Assembly: GCA_949317995.1 (NCBI GenBank) | Contig: OX439044.1 | Coordinates: 23,508,733-23,572,732 of the forward strand | Reading direction: 5' to 3' | Origin: Acholoe squamosa | Lineage: Eukaryota > Annelida > Polychaeta > Phyllodocida > Polynoidae | Length of the DNA: 64,000 nucleotides | In this document: positions 43,561-53,407 of the stretch, in pieces | How positions within the stretch are numbered: the stretch's first letter is position 1 | Layout of the letters: every line of letters starts with the position of its first letter | The notes under the pieces: generated by a model | Told to the model about the DNA's origin: nothing | Seen by the model: the letters and a program-made list of their open reading frames with translations, nothing else | Databases searched by the model: none | Made by a program: the position numbers and the translations under genes

Positions 43561-44438
43561 CACAGAAAAAAATAATGTTCAAAATCTTAGTCAGATGTTA
43601 GTCAAAAAGGCTAACTTTCTAACAATACCTAGTCAAAAGCACGTGCCTAAGTGTCCAAGTTTTTCTTAGTCAAATACGACTAACCATTAGTCAAAGTGCC
43701 CAACTTGCCTTGGCTTGCCTGATTTTGACTAAGATTCCTCAGTAGTTTTGACTAAGTATGGAATCTAATAATGGTGAGTGTAAGCTCTGTATAGGATCCA
43801 CATCCCACAAATAATTATCTCATCATTTAGGAAGCATACATGTAGAATGCCTCACATCATTTTCATTAGAGCCCCGGAGTCAATTACTCTGGGTTTCCCA
43901 CAAAGAAGCAGATACATCTGTGGATATTTTACTTATCTAGATTCCCACAGTAAAGGTGTAATTATCTGTCTACCTGGTTCATTTAACAAATCATTAAACT
44001 ATTTGACATATTTTGCCAAGCTTGATGTTATATTGAATTGTGAAAGCCTCAAAATTATACAGCACCTGAAAATCACCATCATTTTGACATCCATCGAATA
44101 GTTTATGGTACACAGCCACCAGAAAAATCCTGTTTCAAACCACGCTGCCACCTGGTGTGTAAAGGCAATACTATGCCAATATAGCTTAGTTAAAGTCACT
44201 AAGAGATCTTAGTCAAAGTGACTAAGTGACAGTGACTAAGATAAGTTAGCTTGCCTGAAACTCCCATCAGATACCTTATTCAAGATTGTGGTTGGAGAGA
44301 GAAACTGATTTGGGTAGTCAATGTGACTCAAATAAACTAGACATTGTTAGTCACACATTAGTCATATGTACTAACTAAGATTATTTGGGCGTTTTGACTA
44401 AGTAAAGTTAGACTGACTAACATGGATTTTTTTCTGTG
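43561..44438. mobile_element. non-autonomous CACAG-ended DNA transposon with subterminal TTAGTCA repeats
   Basis: The termini are CACAGAAAAAAAT and the inverse ATTTTTTTCTGTG, with ATGTTAGTCA just inside. The 2-bp CA flanks both sides (43559-43560, 44439-44440). Many copies of TTAGTCA/TGACTAA in both orientations cluster in the outer few hundred base pairs, as transposase-binding subterminal repeats do in CACTA-like and related elements. The interior has no transposase. It interrupts the integrase C-terminal domain of element B, and the coding frame resumes immediately after the right CA. The superfamily is inferred from termini and duplication length. Confidence 0.8.
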
Positions 44439-44772
44439 CAGGCTGAGAAGACCAATCACAAAGGGCAGTGCCAAAGCCATCATAAAAAGGCTTCAAGCTG
44501 GTCCTGTGACAACCTTTTTTGACCCTGACTTAAGCACAATACCTGATGCTAACACACCAGCCCCCCTACCAAAAAGAAGAGAGGATGGCCTGCCAAAAAA
44601 GGTATTGTCACCTTTGCCCCATCTCCACTCAAAAAGGCAAAGAAGAAAAGAGCAGCAATCACTTGTTAAAACTCGAAAAGAAATATGTAAAAACACAATT
44701 AGCCCGACCCCATGTGACATCCCGACCTCAGCACAACCTGGCGATAACGACCCAACTCCAGCGACTCCTTAA
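44439..44772 (+). pseudogene. pol: element B integrase tail after the transposon
   Basis: The frame beginning right after the inserted transposon encodes a basic tail (LRRPITKGSAKAIIKRLQAG, PKRREDGLPKKV, SKRQRRKEQQ) ending at 44772. Its first residues continue the integrase C-terminal strand cut at 43560. The published-style start at 44422 lies inside the transposon and is artificial. Confidence 0.7.
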
Positions 44773-44963
44773 AACACCAGCATCTTAAAAATTTCCAAAA
44801 TACTAACCATTTATTATTATTCTCACTGTACATAATTTTGTTTATTCATTTTTGATATGTCTTCTCATCAAAAACAAACCTTTACTCGTAAATTATTACA
44901 CTGAATTTTAAATTGCCCCCGGCAGCTGTGTATCCTCTGGTACATGCCTTTTATTTATAAAAG
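44773..44963 (+). other. element B 3' untranslated or flanking sequence
   Basis: AT-rich sequence between the integrase tail and element C. No polypurine tract or LTR start was recognised. Confidence 0.4.
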
Positions 44964-45321
44964 TGTAGTTGTTCGAATCAATGTCTTGACTAGTTCGAAG
45001 TAAAGACCAGACAAGGGATCTCGGGTTAGTGCAACTGGCACGTATTTATTACGGTATATGGTTTACATCTACCTCGAAGTGTACTGCTTAACTATAGTGT
45101 AAGCTCAGGTAAAAGTGGTCCGACTGCGTCGACAGCTAGAGCCAGACTAATGCCTTCCCCGGCCCCAGGTAGGAGCTGGGACCAGGTGAACAGTGCTGCC
45201 ACCTACCCGCAGATACCAGGGGTCGAGGAGACCTCTAGTGACTACCGGTGATGGGCGCACCGCTCGAAACGCCCTCTCGAGGAAGACGCTCACACTATAT
45301 CATGATCTACGAGCCCCTACA
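44964..45321 (-). repeat. element C 3' LTR (left on the plus strand)
   Basis: On the minus strand it begins TGTAGGGGCTCG and ends AACTACA, so 5-bp inverted ends TGTAG/CTACA are visible. AATAAA on the minus strand (45045-45050) is the likely polyadenylation signal. It matches 62032-62389 over the full length. Confidence 0.93.
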
Positions 45322-45333
45322 CTACCCCCACCA
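45322..45333 (-). promoter_or_regulatory. element C polypurine tract
   Basis: On the minus strand TGGTGGGGGTAG lies directly before the 3' LTR start TGTAGGGG. This is the expected plus-strand primer position. Confidence 0.75.
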
Positions 45334-45781
45334 GAATAAGGAAAGGGGTGTGTAAAAAAAAATGTATTTAACATTGTGACAACTTCGTTATTCTAAAAAA
45401 TAAGGGCTCGAATTAATAAACGAGAGTTCGAAGTAGAATGTGATATGTTATTTGTGTGACGTCTTAGTAGTAGGAGTCGACCACATATAATTATATTAGG
45501 TATTTTAAAAGTAAACATATTTATACACTATGAAACAATATAGGAAATGGATTGAGACAAGTTCGGAAGAACATGTTCGAATCCGTACATAGAGTATTTA
45601 ATGTATGTTATTAATGACATACTATGTTTGTAATTATATATGGTAATATGTGTTACATAACCCGAAAAGAAAAATTTTACAGTTCATGTATGAACCCTAT
45701 ATTATAGTTTTTTTTGCACAGTTTACAGTAACTGTGGGTTTTTTTACATTTATAATTATACATATATATATGTGGTATAGT

Positions 45782-45844
<63 letters not shown>

Positions 45845-45857
45845 TTATATATTTAGT

Positions 45858-45893
<36 letters not shown>

Positions 45894-46414
45894 ACTATTA
45901 GCCTCGAAGTGTGAACACAATCGGTATGTACCTGAGGAATATTATTAATATTTAAGGTAACAGATCTCGTAGGTTTATAGCACCAATTAGTTTGTTTACT
46001 AGTGATAAATAGACATAATTTATGAGATCGAACCTAGTGGATGACGTTATGATCGAAATTTTAAATAAAACTAATTTTATGCGTAAGGTGAGAGGAATAG
46101 TGGTTAACTATATAATATAAAATATATGAATTTATAGCAGCCCACCAGTGTAGTGGGTCTGCCGCACAATAATAAATGACTTCGGGGTGTGTTCGGGGTT
46201 ATCCACTGCTTGTCTGCAGATCCAATCGGCGAACGATGGACTTGGCGGTGGCAAGCCGCGTCGCTGTGTGGTGTGCCCTGATCAAGATGGGAAGATGTAG
46301 ATTCGTCCATTGGGTTTTGTGGGTCTGCATCCGTCCGGACATCCTTTGAGGGTGGGGCACAGTTCGGGTCTTCGAGGATCCCATATAGAGGATAGGGTCG
46401 GCAGCTGTAGTTAT
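45334..46414 (-). other. element C 3' untranslated region with (TA)n tracts
   Basis: About 1.1 kb lies between the last ORF and the polypurine tract. It contains two (TA)n runs (about 45790-45835 and 45859-45890) separated by TTTATATATTTAGTGG. Small frames near 46104-46384 are not convincing. Confidence 0.6.
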
Positions 46415-48058
46415 CTACATCGAGGCTCCCAAGTCTGTCTCCATCACCATCTCACCGGAGTTGGTTTCTGGATCGGAGTCCAGACTTATCAGGTTGTGGA
46501 CCACTGGGGGTGGGTCAGGGGCTGTGGCCGCAGTGGTCGCCTCGGGGATAGGGGTTAGGGTTTTGGTCTGTCTAACCGTGGTGGCAGTCGGGGCAGTGGT
46601 AGTGGCTTCGGGTTCCCTTCCGGGTCCGGTTGGGGGTGTACCTGCGCTGGCAGAAGGTCTCGGGGTAAACACACTCATGAATCCAAAAGATTCGATGTCC
46701 GCCTCGAGCTGTCTGGCCTCCTGCAGCTTGCCCTGGAGCTTCTCGAACGCGCTCTCTGCAGTGCCGTCCCAATCTTTCATGAAACAGCCGAACACTGCCA
46801 TGAATCGAACATCCTGGTGGTCGTATTGGCTTCTCAGCTCCTGAAGCTGCGACTCGTATTTCAGCTTCATGGCCTTAGCCTCGTTTTCATGCTGGAGCGA
46901 GGCCCGAAGCTGGTCTCTTGCCTGTCCTTGCATGTCTTGTGAGATCCGGGTTATTTCCCGTCGCTGGATCTCATGCAGACATTCGAACACACCTTCGGTC
47001 ACGCCTCGAAGGTATCCGGTGGCTTGGCTGATATGCCTCTCTTGCCACGCCTGGAATACGTCGGCCTGAATATCACAGGATTCCTGTGTCGGGTTTTTGA
47101 TGTAATCATCGGGGTCCTCCTGTTCGAAGTTAGATTTCACCAAGTGTAGCACATTGGTGGTCCTCATATTTCTTACTGGAGGCGTCGGTACAGGGGTCGT
47201 GTGTATGTCTGAACCACTCTCATAAGCGGAGCTCGAGGTGGCAGTAGCTCTCGGGGATGGGGTGGCAGTGCTGGTTTGTCGAGACGAACCGACTACCGCC
47301 CCACTCTCATCAATGGTTAGGCCTCGCCCCCTTCAAACCTCGGGGAGAGGTTGACTGGGGTCTTTTAGCACCAACTCTCTTCCTGGTCGCTTTGGATCCA
47401 CAGGTCGGACCCGTCCGCGAGCAGAGGTGGTAGCAGGAGTAGCTGGGGGACCCATAGACTTCGGTTTCCCTGAAGGCAGTAAGGTCTGGGATTCGGGGCC
47501 TGGTTTCTGGGTGTCAGACAGAGCGGGGAACTCATCTGGTTCGGCTGCCTTAAGCCTGCGGAGTAAGGCATCTTCCTCTGGGGTGCCCTGGTAGCGTGGA
47601 GTAGACTCCGACTCACCCCTCATCCAGTCTGAGTGGGAGAGGGTAGTCCGCCCCTCGAACCAGGTCTGGTGGTTACCAGTCGAGGTCCCTGCTACGGGTC
47701 GGTAACCACTCGAGCTTAGGGGCGAGACATGCTCCATGCTCGTGAGGTCTCGAGATGCAGCACCCAGGATCGTGCTAGGATCGGGGGATCTCTTCTTGTG
47801 GTTGGGGGTCGGGGCTGGAGATTGTGACTCCGACCTCGGTCGCTTGGCGTCACGAGTTCGAGGGTCACCACCAGGGTGTGGTTGTGGTTTCCCATGTCGG
47901 TCCACTGCGTCAGGGTCCCTTCTCTGGACTTTGACAAGCCAGTGCATTTCTGCTGACATGTCAAATCGATGGGAACGCACGTTCTTGAGGAAGTAGGCGT
48001 CCTGCTTCCCCTCGACCGAGTGACAGAGGTGGTCAGTTCTCATAGTGATCGAAGCCAT
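46415..48058 (-). CDS. element C accessory ORF 4 (about 547 codons, one internal TGA)
   Basis: Two frames, 48058-47333 and 47167-46415, lie in the same phase, and the 55 codons between them are open apart from a TGA at 47333-47335. The N-terminal part starts MASITMRTDHLCHSVEGKQD and soon becomes Pro/Ser/Arg-rich with a KRPRSESQSP patch. The C-terminal part has a long helical, probably coiled-coil region (QRREITRISQDMQGQARDQL, LKYESQLQELRSQYDHQD) followed by a Thr/Ala/Pro-rich tail. No signal peptide, transmembrane segment or zinc motif is visible, so it does not look like an envelope. I do not recognise the family. The TGA fits CGA decay. Confidence 0.65.
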
Positions 48059-48097
48059 AGTAAGACTTGGGAGTCTTTACTGTGTCTCCGAGCGACG

Positions 48098-48882
48098 CTA
48101 CCCACACGCGATAAAATTCTGCGGGCCGGAGTCTTTTTTCAGGATTTTCATCCATTCCTCGTCGTCACTCTGGCCGTCGCGATTGGTGGCCGGAGGACTC
48201 GAGTAACTGTCAGTGTAACGCTGATAGTCCATGAAGCATTTCGGGTGTAATCAGGGAATCCAGAGTGGGCATTGACCCACTTGTTCAAGCTGGATTCGTC
48301 GGGAGCGTCTTTTAACGGTTCCTCCAACGAGTCGATATTTTCCAGCAGCTGCCGGCTCATTTCGGCGACCTGCCGGTCTCGGTCCCCATTGCCTTCCTCC
48401 TGAAGCTCTTCCTCCTCGACCGCAGTGCTACTAACGGGCTCGGGGGGTAGAGGGGTCACCTTTCGAGAAGTTCTCGTTCGGGTGGATCTAACTGGGGAGG
48501 AGGCATCCTCCTCCTTCGTGCTCTTTCCACTTCGAGTTCGGCTCCGCGAGCTTCGAGACGAAGTCGAGGCTGCAGAGTCGTCGCTCTCTTCGGCTTTCTC
48601 TTCTACCACCTTCTTTTTGCGGCGGCTCGTCTTTGGTTTAGCTTTGGGTTTGTCCGTAGACTCCTTCTTAGCTTTCTCCACGTCTCTCTTTAGTTTCGTT
48701 CTGCGCTTCATAAGGTCCTTGCGCTCTGTGTCGATGGCTTCTTGGCAGGCATCAAGCTCCTCGAGGCTCATCTCTTTCACAGTGGTTACTTTGGTGGAGT
48801 AGCAAGCTCCACCTTCCATACTCGAGGCAGCGTCGGGGATTTTGCTAGCAGCATCCCCGTCGCGAGCTGTCTCGTTTGCCAT
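48098..48882 (-). CDS. element C accessory ORF 3 (coiled coil, charged, frameshifted end)
   Basis: The ATG at 48882 opens a frame starting MANETARDGDAASKIPDAAS. Residues about 35-75 form a strongly charged heptad-like helix (MSLEELDACQEAIDTERKDL followed by MKRRTKLKRDVEKAKKES). A Lys/Arg-rich and then Ser/Arg region comes next (RSSRSRTRSGKS), which suggests nucleic acid or nuclear association. The listed end at 48148 is unlikely. About 48228 the neighbouring frame becomes the protein-like one (SDDEEWMKILKKD) and runs to a TAG at 48098, so a 1-base deletion is inferred. Function unknown. Confidence 0.6.
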
Positions 48883-48958
48883 TCATCGCTCTTCCTTTTT
48901 CGAGCTCGGGGTCTGCTAACAAAGCATCTTCTTCTTCACGGACAGGGGAGTTCTTCTG

Positions 48959-49487
48959 TTAATCCGACATGAACACAAAAGTGCATTCTCAGGGCGTTCC
49001 TTGTGGAAGGAGTACTTCGGGGGAGTGGACGCTTGGCAAGCGCTCCTCGAACCCAACTAGGCCATACAACAGCAGGTACGCTGTCTGTGACCTAATTCGG
49101 TCGTCCTCGCGGAGGTTCACCTTTAAGGCCCAGGTATTTCGGTGGGCAATATCGGTTTTTACCTGTGACCGTCCGGATAAATCCTTTGGTCACATTCACG
49201 TACCTGATGGCTGGTGGTCGGTCGGTGAAAGTCACGGGGACTTCGATGATGACTGAAGGAGTAGTTCCCTCAGTCGTACTCGGGCGTGGTGTCCTGGGAG
49301 CAATCAGTTCAGCACCTTTAGGGATGCTCAGGGTATCTGGAGTCGAATCGGGAAGAGACGGCTCCATTTCGGTGGTGTCCATCAGCTTAACTGCTGGACT
49401 TCGGGGTGCCTCGTCTTGGGCTCGAAGTGGGGTTGGGTGCCCATCAGGATTGGCCGTTACGGTCGCCACCACCTCCAACTGAGCCAT
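48959..49487 (-). CDS. element C accessory ORF 2 (frameshifted)
   Basis: The ATG at 49487 follows the candidate leader intron. The N-terminal half is Pro/Thr/Ser-rich (MAQLEVVATVTANPDGHPTP). It then reads VTFTDRPPAIRYVNVTKGFI, which has the feel of a folded strand-rich domain. In an A5 run near 49160 the coherent reading moves to the next frame (WALKVNLREDDRIRSQTAYL, LYGLVGFEERLPSVH). That frame passes one TGA at 48989-48991 and ends at TAA 48959-48961. The total would be about 175 residues. I cannot assign a family. Confidence 0.55.
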
Positions 49488-50026
49488 ATTTCGAGCTCAG
49501 ACGGCTCAGGGGATTGTCCTCCTTTGTTCAAGAACAGAAGGAGTCAATATTAGTCAGTGGAAAAGGAATTCTGTCACTATAAGTGGCAGAGGAAACAGCG
49601 GCACGTCTTACCTCGGTAAGACGGTTCGCGTGCTGTGAGCGATATTGGAGGCACAACAAGCGAGGCGGAACCAATGCGCATGCGCCGCTGCACTGCGCCA
49701 CTCTGGTACCCCGCTCACTAGCGCCCCCCTTCCCGCTCGTGGCAGGCGTCCGTACTACCCCGGATAACCAAGGTTCGGGGTTGGTTTTCTCCATAGGCCG
49801 TTGGTGGGACTACCCCCTTCACTATTCATTTCAACAGGAGTTTGGCAGAAGAACATGTAGCATCATGCGTACACGTCAGACAAGCTGTCTGCCACCCAGA
49901 GGTACCATGAATAGGTTGGTAATACCCGTCGTGGTCGTATTTCGAATCATGGCCGAGGTATCTCAACCTCCAAACATATAACAAAAAATGTAAACAGGAC
50001 TATACACTTGTTGTGATTTCGGAACA
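49488..50026 (-). promoter_or_regulatory. leader/promoter-like gap before element C accessory ORFs 2-4
   Basis: A 539-bp non-coding interval separates the AT-hook-like ORF from ORF 2. Its middle (about 49640-49745) is GC- and CpG-rich with a CCAAT-type ATTGG. It ends in what looks like a small intron. This layout suggests a separate transcript for the accessory genes, either from an internal promoter or by splicing. It is an inference from sequence layout only. Confidence 0.4.
49522..49611 (-). other. candidate 90-bp leader intron in element C
   Basis: On the minus strand: donor CCGAG|GTAAGA, branch-like CTGACTAAT about 38-30 bases before the acceptor, pyrimidine-rich TCCTTCTGTTCTT, acceptor AACAAAG|GAGG. 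The ORF 2 start codon follows 34 bases later. The sites are good by eye but unproven. Confidence 0.4.
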
Positions 50027-50350
50027 TTAAGTAACGGCAGTCCGCCCAGCAAATCTGGGACTGCGCCTCACCTCTTTTTCTTTGTTTTTCAACCGAGAAT
50101 CTCGAGAAGGTCCGGTGGAAGGTGCCGATGTTTTCCCCCTACCTCGGATTCTCCGTTCCACCAAGACAATTTTATCACGATTAGGTTTTAAATTCGTGTC
50201 AGTGTCGACCTTCTTGGGTCGTCCTCTCTTTGGCTTTTTCTCAACTGCTATTTTGCAAGGTCGGCCTCTTTTCCTCTTCGGGGCCTTTCCCTTCAATTTC
50301 CTTGATAGCTCATTAGTTTCCATTAGGATCTCGTCCTTCTGTTCATTCAT
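50027..50350 (-). CDS. element C accessory ORF 1, AT-hook-like basic protein
   Basis: The frame starts MNEQKDEILMETNELSRKLK and contains KRKRGRPCK and KPKRGRPKK, two GRP cores flanked by Lys/Arg as in AT-hook minor-groove binders, plus RRIRGRGKTS. Its ATG (50350-50348) overlaps the integrase TGA (50349-50347) as ATGA. That implies coupled termination-reinitiation or a frameshift fusion onto integrase. A DNA-binding tail on or beside integrase could steer integration or compact the DNA. No lesion is visible in its 107 codons. Confidence 0.65.
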   Translation of the reverse strand: MNEQKDEILMETNELSRKLKGKAPKRKRGRPCKIAVEKKPKRGRPKKVDTDTNLKPNRDKIVLVERRIRGRGKTSAPSTGPSRDSRLKNKEKEVRRSPRFAGRTAVT

Positions 50351-52279
50351 CTGGAAATTTCCTCACACTCGGAGTTGGCGGCATCCCATCCCCTCCATTT
50401 CCTTAATCTACACACGTTAGACTTATTTATTGGGCCTGTGGCCAGACTCATAAGCATAACTGTGTTTTCAGATATGATTCGGGTGACCATGTGAGGTCCA
50501 TCCCAACTCGAGATTAATTTCTTGCACCTTAAAGGTTCATGTATTCTAAACACTCGGTCAGGCCTCCCTAGCCCACTTAAAAGGGTCTATTTCTCCTCTT
50601 TCCTATCCCCTCGGGATGTCGGGCTTTCCTAGCCCACTTAAAAGGGTCTATATCTCCTCTTTCCTATCCCCTCAGGATGTGTGTGGTGCACATATGCGCA
50701 GGCACTGACACATTCTTCTGTTAGATTATCAACCTGTGAAGCACGGGATAGCCACTTAGTGCCGCTAAAGTGCTGTAAAACACAAATCAATCAATCAATA
50801 AATAAACACTCGGTCACCCACGCTAAACTGGTGTGGCTTCAGGTGGGTATCATACCCAATTTTCTGCCAATTTGTGTTATTTAATAGCTCATTTCGAACT
50901 ACTTCATAAGCTCTCTTAAATTGATCTCGTAGGGATTCTACAAACATCACCGTACATGGGGCTACGGGGCTCACCCCTATAACACCATATACGAGATCTG
51001 CAGGCATTTTAATATCTTCCCCGAATACTAATAGATTGGGGGAACAGTTCGTTGCAGAGTGTACAATGCTATTATAAGCATGTACTACAAAATGACATTG
51101 CTCCTCCCAGTCGTCTTGGCAAGAATTTACCAAGGGTTTTAGAACTTGTACCAATGTTCGATTGAATCTTTCTACTTGACCATCAGACTGAGATCTGTAT
51201 GGATTAGTTCGAGTTTTACAAATGGCCAAAAAGTGGCACATTTCTTGCCATAGGTTGGACTCAAATTCTCGTCCTTGGTCACTGTGCATCATTAATGGTG
51301 CACCTAAGTGTAGAACCCATCCTTTCACGAAGGCGCTAGCGCAGGTGGCTGCCTTGTGGTCAGGTAAAGGATATACTCGAGTGTACTTAGTATAGTAGTC
51401 AGTCACTACCATCATACAAGTGTTTCCCCGAGGTGTGGGTTCGATTCCACTGATGATGTCAATTGCTACTCGAGCAAAACGAACGCCAAATAGCTCTTGC
51501 ACCAGAGGTATCTTTCCCATTCCAGGACCAGGCTTATTCTTACTGCATTCGGGGCAAGTCATTACCCATCTTATGATGTTGTTGTGCATCCCTGGCCAGT
51601 AGTATCTTCTGGCTAGGCGTTCTAAAGTTCTCTTCTTCCCGAAGCGTCCGCTAGTCTTATGTCCGTGACAATAAAACATAATGTCTCGTCTTAGTGACAT
51701 GGGTATCACTATCTGTAGGACCTTGTCCTTAGTAGGACAGGTTTTCCATCGACACAGTAACCCGTCTTGAACTTCTAGCTCGGTCCATTGGGCTAGAAAT
51801 TTGCAAGTTTCTCTGTCTTCGAGGGACAATGCCGGCCGTTCGGGCTTGGCATTCTTATTCAGGAAAGAAATTACTCTCTTGATAGCGGGATCGTTTTGTT
51901 GGAAATGTTGGATGGTTTCTGCTGGCCATTCTATAACATTTTCCATGCTGGCGCAAGGTAGCAGTTTGGACTGTCTAGTTCGAACCGTTGCAACTACCGC
52001 GTTGTGGGCCCCACAATCATCACAATCGATTTTCTGGCACTTTCTAAAGGGCCTCCGGGATAGGGAGTCCGCATTAATATGCTTCGAACCCGGTCGATGT
52101 TGGATCTGGCTATGCTCCAACCCAAATTCTGACAGGTGTGCCAGCCAACGGCCAATCATTCCTTCGGTGTCCTTAAAATTAAGTAGCCACCTCAGGGACG
52201 AGTGGTCAGTTCGAAGAGTAAAATCGGTACCCCATAGGAAGTGTCGAAACTTTTTGGTATACACCACCACAGCCAGCAA
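50347..52279 (-). pseudogene. pol: element C RNase H and integrase, split by a SINE
   Basis: From 52279 the frame encodes most of RNase H (FTLRTDHSSLRWLLNF, HRPGSKHINADSLSRR). Integrase follows: a zinc-binding region ending TCPEC, then the DDE core with Asp in ARVAIDIISGIEP, Asp in MMHSDQGREFESN and Glu in SDGQVERFNRTL. At the Q-F-S-V-G-D-R-V strand of the C-terminal domain a SINE (50561-50803) interrupts it. The domain resumes at 50553 with KLISSWDGPHMVTRIISEN, a GPY-type module, and ends at 50347. The start of RNase H lies upstream in a shifted frame between 52280 and 52400. Confidence 0.85.
50561..50803 (+). mobile_element. SINE inserted in element C integrase
   Basis: A 13-bp duplication AAACACTCGGTCA flanks it (50548-50560, 50804-50816). 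The body has two tandem copies of TAGCCCACTTAAAAGGGTCT plus TCCTCTTTCCTATCCCCTC, then GTGTGTGGTGCACATATG. It ends GTGCTGTAAAACACAAATCA followed by (ATCA/ATAA)n, a typical SINE-type tail. The first part matches, inverted, the SINE-like repeat at 2849-3031. Confidence 0.8.
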
Positions 52280-52317
52280 CTCATGTTTAGTGGTGCAATA
52301 GTTTCATTGTGCCCTAT

Positions 52318-53404
52318 TCAAAGTGTTACTAGCAAAGGCAATTGGTACTTCGACCCCGTCCTGGACCTGCGACAGGGCTGCACCAATGCTATCATTGCTA
52401 GCGTCGGTATGAAATGGTCATCCGCAGTTGGATATTTAAATACTGGTGTGTTAGCAAACAAATGTTTTATTTGCTCGAAGGCTGCGTCTTGTTCATCTCC
52501 CCAGGGAAAACGTTCCTTTGCTCGACCTGGGGTCCAATGTGCTAGCATTTGCAAGGGGTAGCTCACTTTAGAATAGTTTGGGAGGAAGTCTCGATAATAT
52601 GAACAGAACCCGAGGACGGATCTTAATTCCTTCGCACCTATGGGCTTCTGCCATTCGGACACTGTCAGGAGTTTTTCAGGGTCGGCTTTTACGCCGTCAG
52701 GAGTTATTATGCGACCAAGATATGTAATAGATGATTTAAATAAATTACATTTCTTAGCTTTTAACTTCAGACCATTTGCTAGTATTCTTTTCAAGACTAA
52801 ATTGAGGTTGTTCATGCAATCCTCGAAAGTCTTTCGAAATACTATAACATCGTCGAGGTACACTAAACAACTCTTCCAAAGAAGGTCGCTTAGCATTTCC
52901 TCCATCATAGCTTCGAAAGTGGCTGGTGCATTACACAGCCCAAAAGGTAAAACATTGTATTGGAATAAACCCATATGGCTCGAGACAGCTGTATCCTTAG
53001 GGTCCATCCCGATCTGCCAATACCCGGACTGAAGGTCCAGGGTACAGAAGTATTTGTTTCTTCCTAAGGAGTCTAAGGTCTCATCTATCCTTGGTAAGGG
53101 ATAGGAGTTCTTTTTAGTTAAGCCATTCAGCTTCCTGTAATCGATGCAAAATCGAATAGACCCATCCTTCTTTGTGGTCATACACATGGGGCTGGACCAG
53201 GGACTCATGCTAGGCACAATAACCCCTTTTTCCAGCTGTTCGAGGTTTTTGTTTCTCAGCCTCCACTTTCTTTTTAAGTGGTAATCTCCTATAATGTATT
53301 TTAAATGGCTTCGAATCGCCAGTGTCAATCGTGTGCAACACCTTGCTAGTGCGGCCTACCAGGCCCCCAGGTTTCCCGAAGGCATCATGGAAGGTAGCAA
53401 GCAA
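52318..53404 (-). pseudogene. pol: element C reverse transcriptase
   Basis: 53404-53210 holds the RT N-terminal lead (KVLHTIDTGDSKPFKIHYRR) in one frame, and 53328-52318 the rest in another. The sequence reads LEKGVIVPSMSPWSSPMCMT, SIRFCIDYRKLNGLTKKNSY, FCTLDLQSGYWQIGMD, LPFGLCNAPATFEAMM and the catalytic LVYLDDVIVF, then YLGRIITPDGVKADPEK. The active-site residues are intact. The C-terminal part slips frame at the RNase H boundary near 52400. Confidence 0.85.
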
Positions 53405-53407
53405 AGC

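Larger units (their letters stand above)
35208..44963 (+). mobile_element. Ty3/Gypsy LTR retrotransposon B (degenerate, split by insertions)
   Basis: A presumed 5' LTR is followed by gag, protease, RT, RNase H, integrase and an integrase tail, all on the plus strand but spread over several frames. Lesions include TAG at 39326, TGA at 39687 and 42612, TAA at 40300, and frameshifts near 36160, 39880, 41097 and 41430. Three insertions also break it: a foldback at 38010-38082, a piggyBac-like MITE at 38532-38904 and a CACAG-ended transposon at 43561-44438. No 3' LTR was found before element C begins at 44964. It may lie beyond 62389, or be lost. Confidence 0.85.

Noticed and set aside
46461..49482. 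Plus-strand frames of 100-130 codons across element C accessory genes
   Set aside because: They are antisense shadows of the minus-strand ORFs, which fit the element's orientation and protein-like composition.
49583..49981. Plus-strand 132-codon frame in the leader gap
   Set aside because: It is antisense to the element and has no protein-like pattern. Its length is explained by high GC content there.
46104..50350. Envelope gene in the accessory block of element C
   Set aside because: No signal peptide, transmembrane segment, cysteine-rich ectodomain or furin-like site was seen in any accessory frame.
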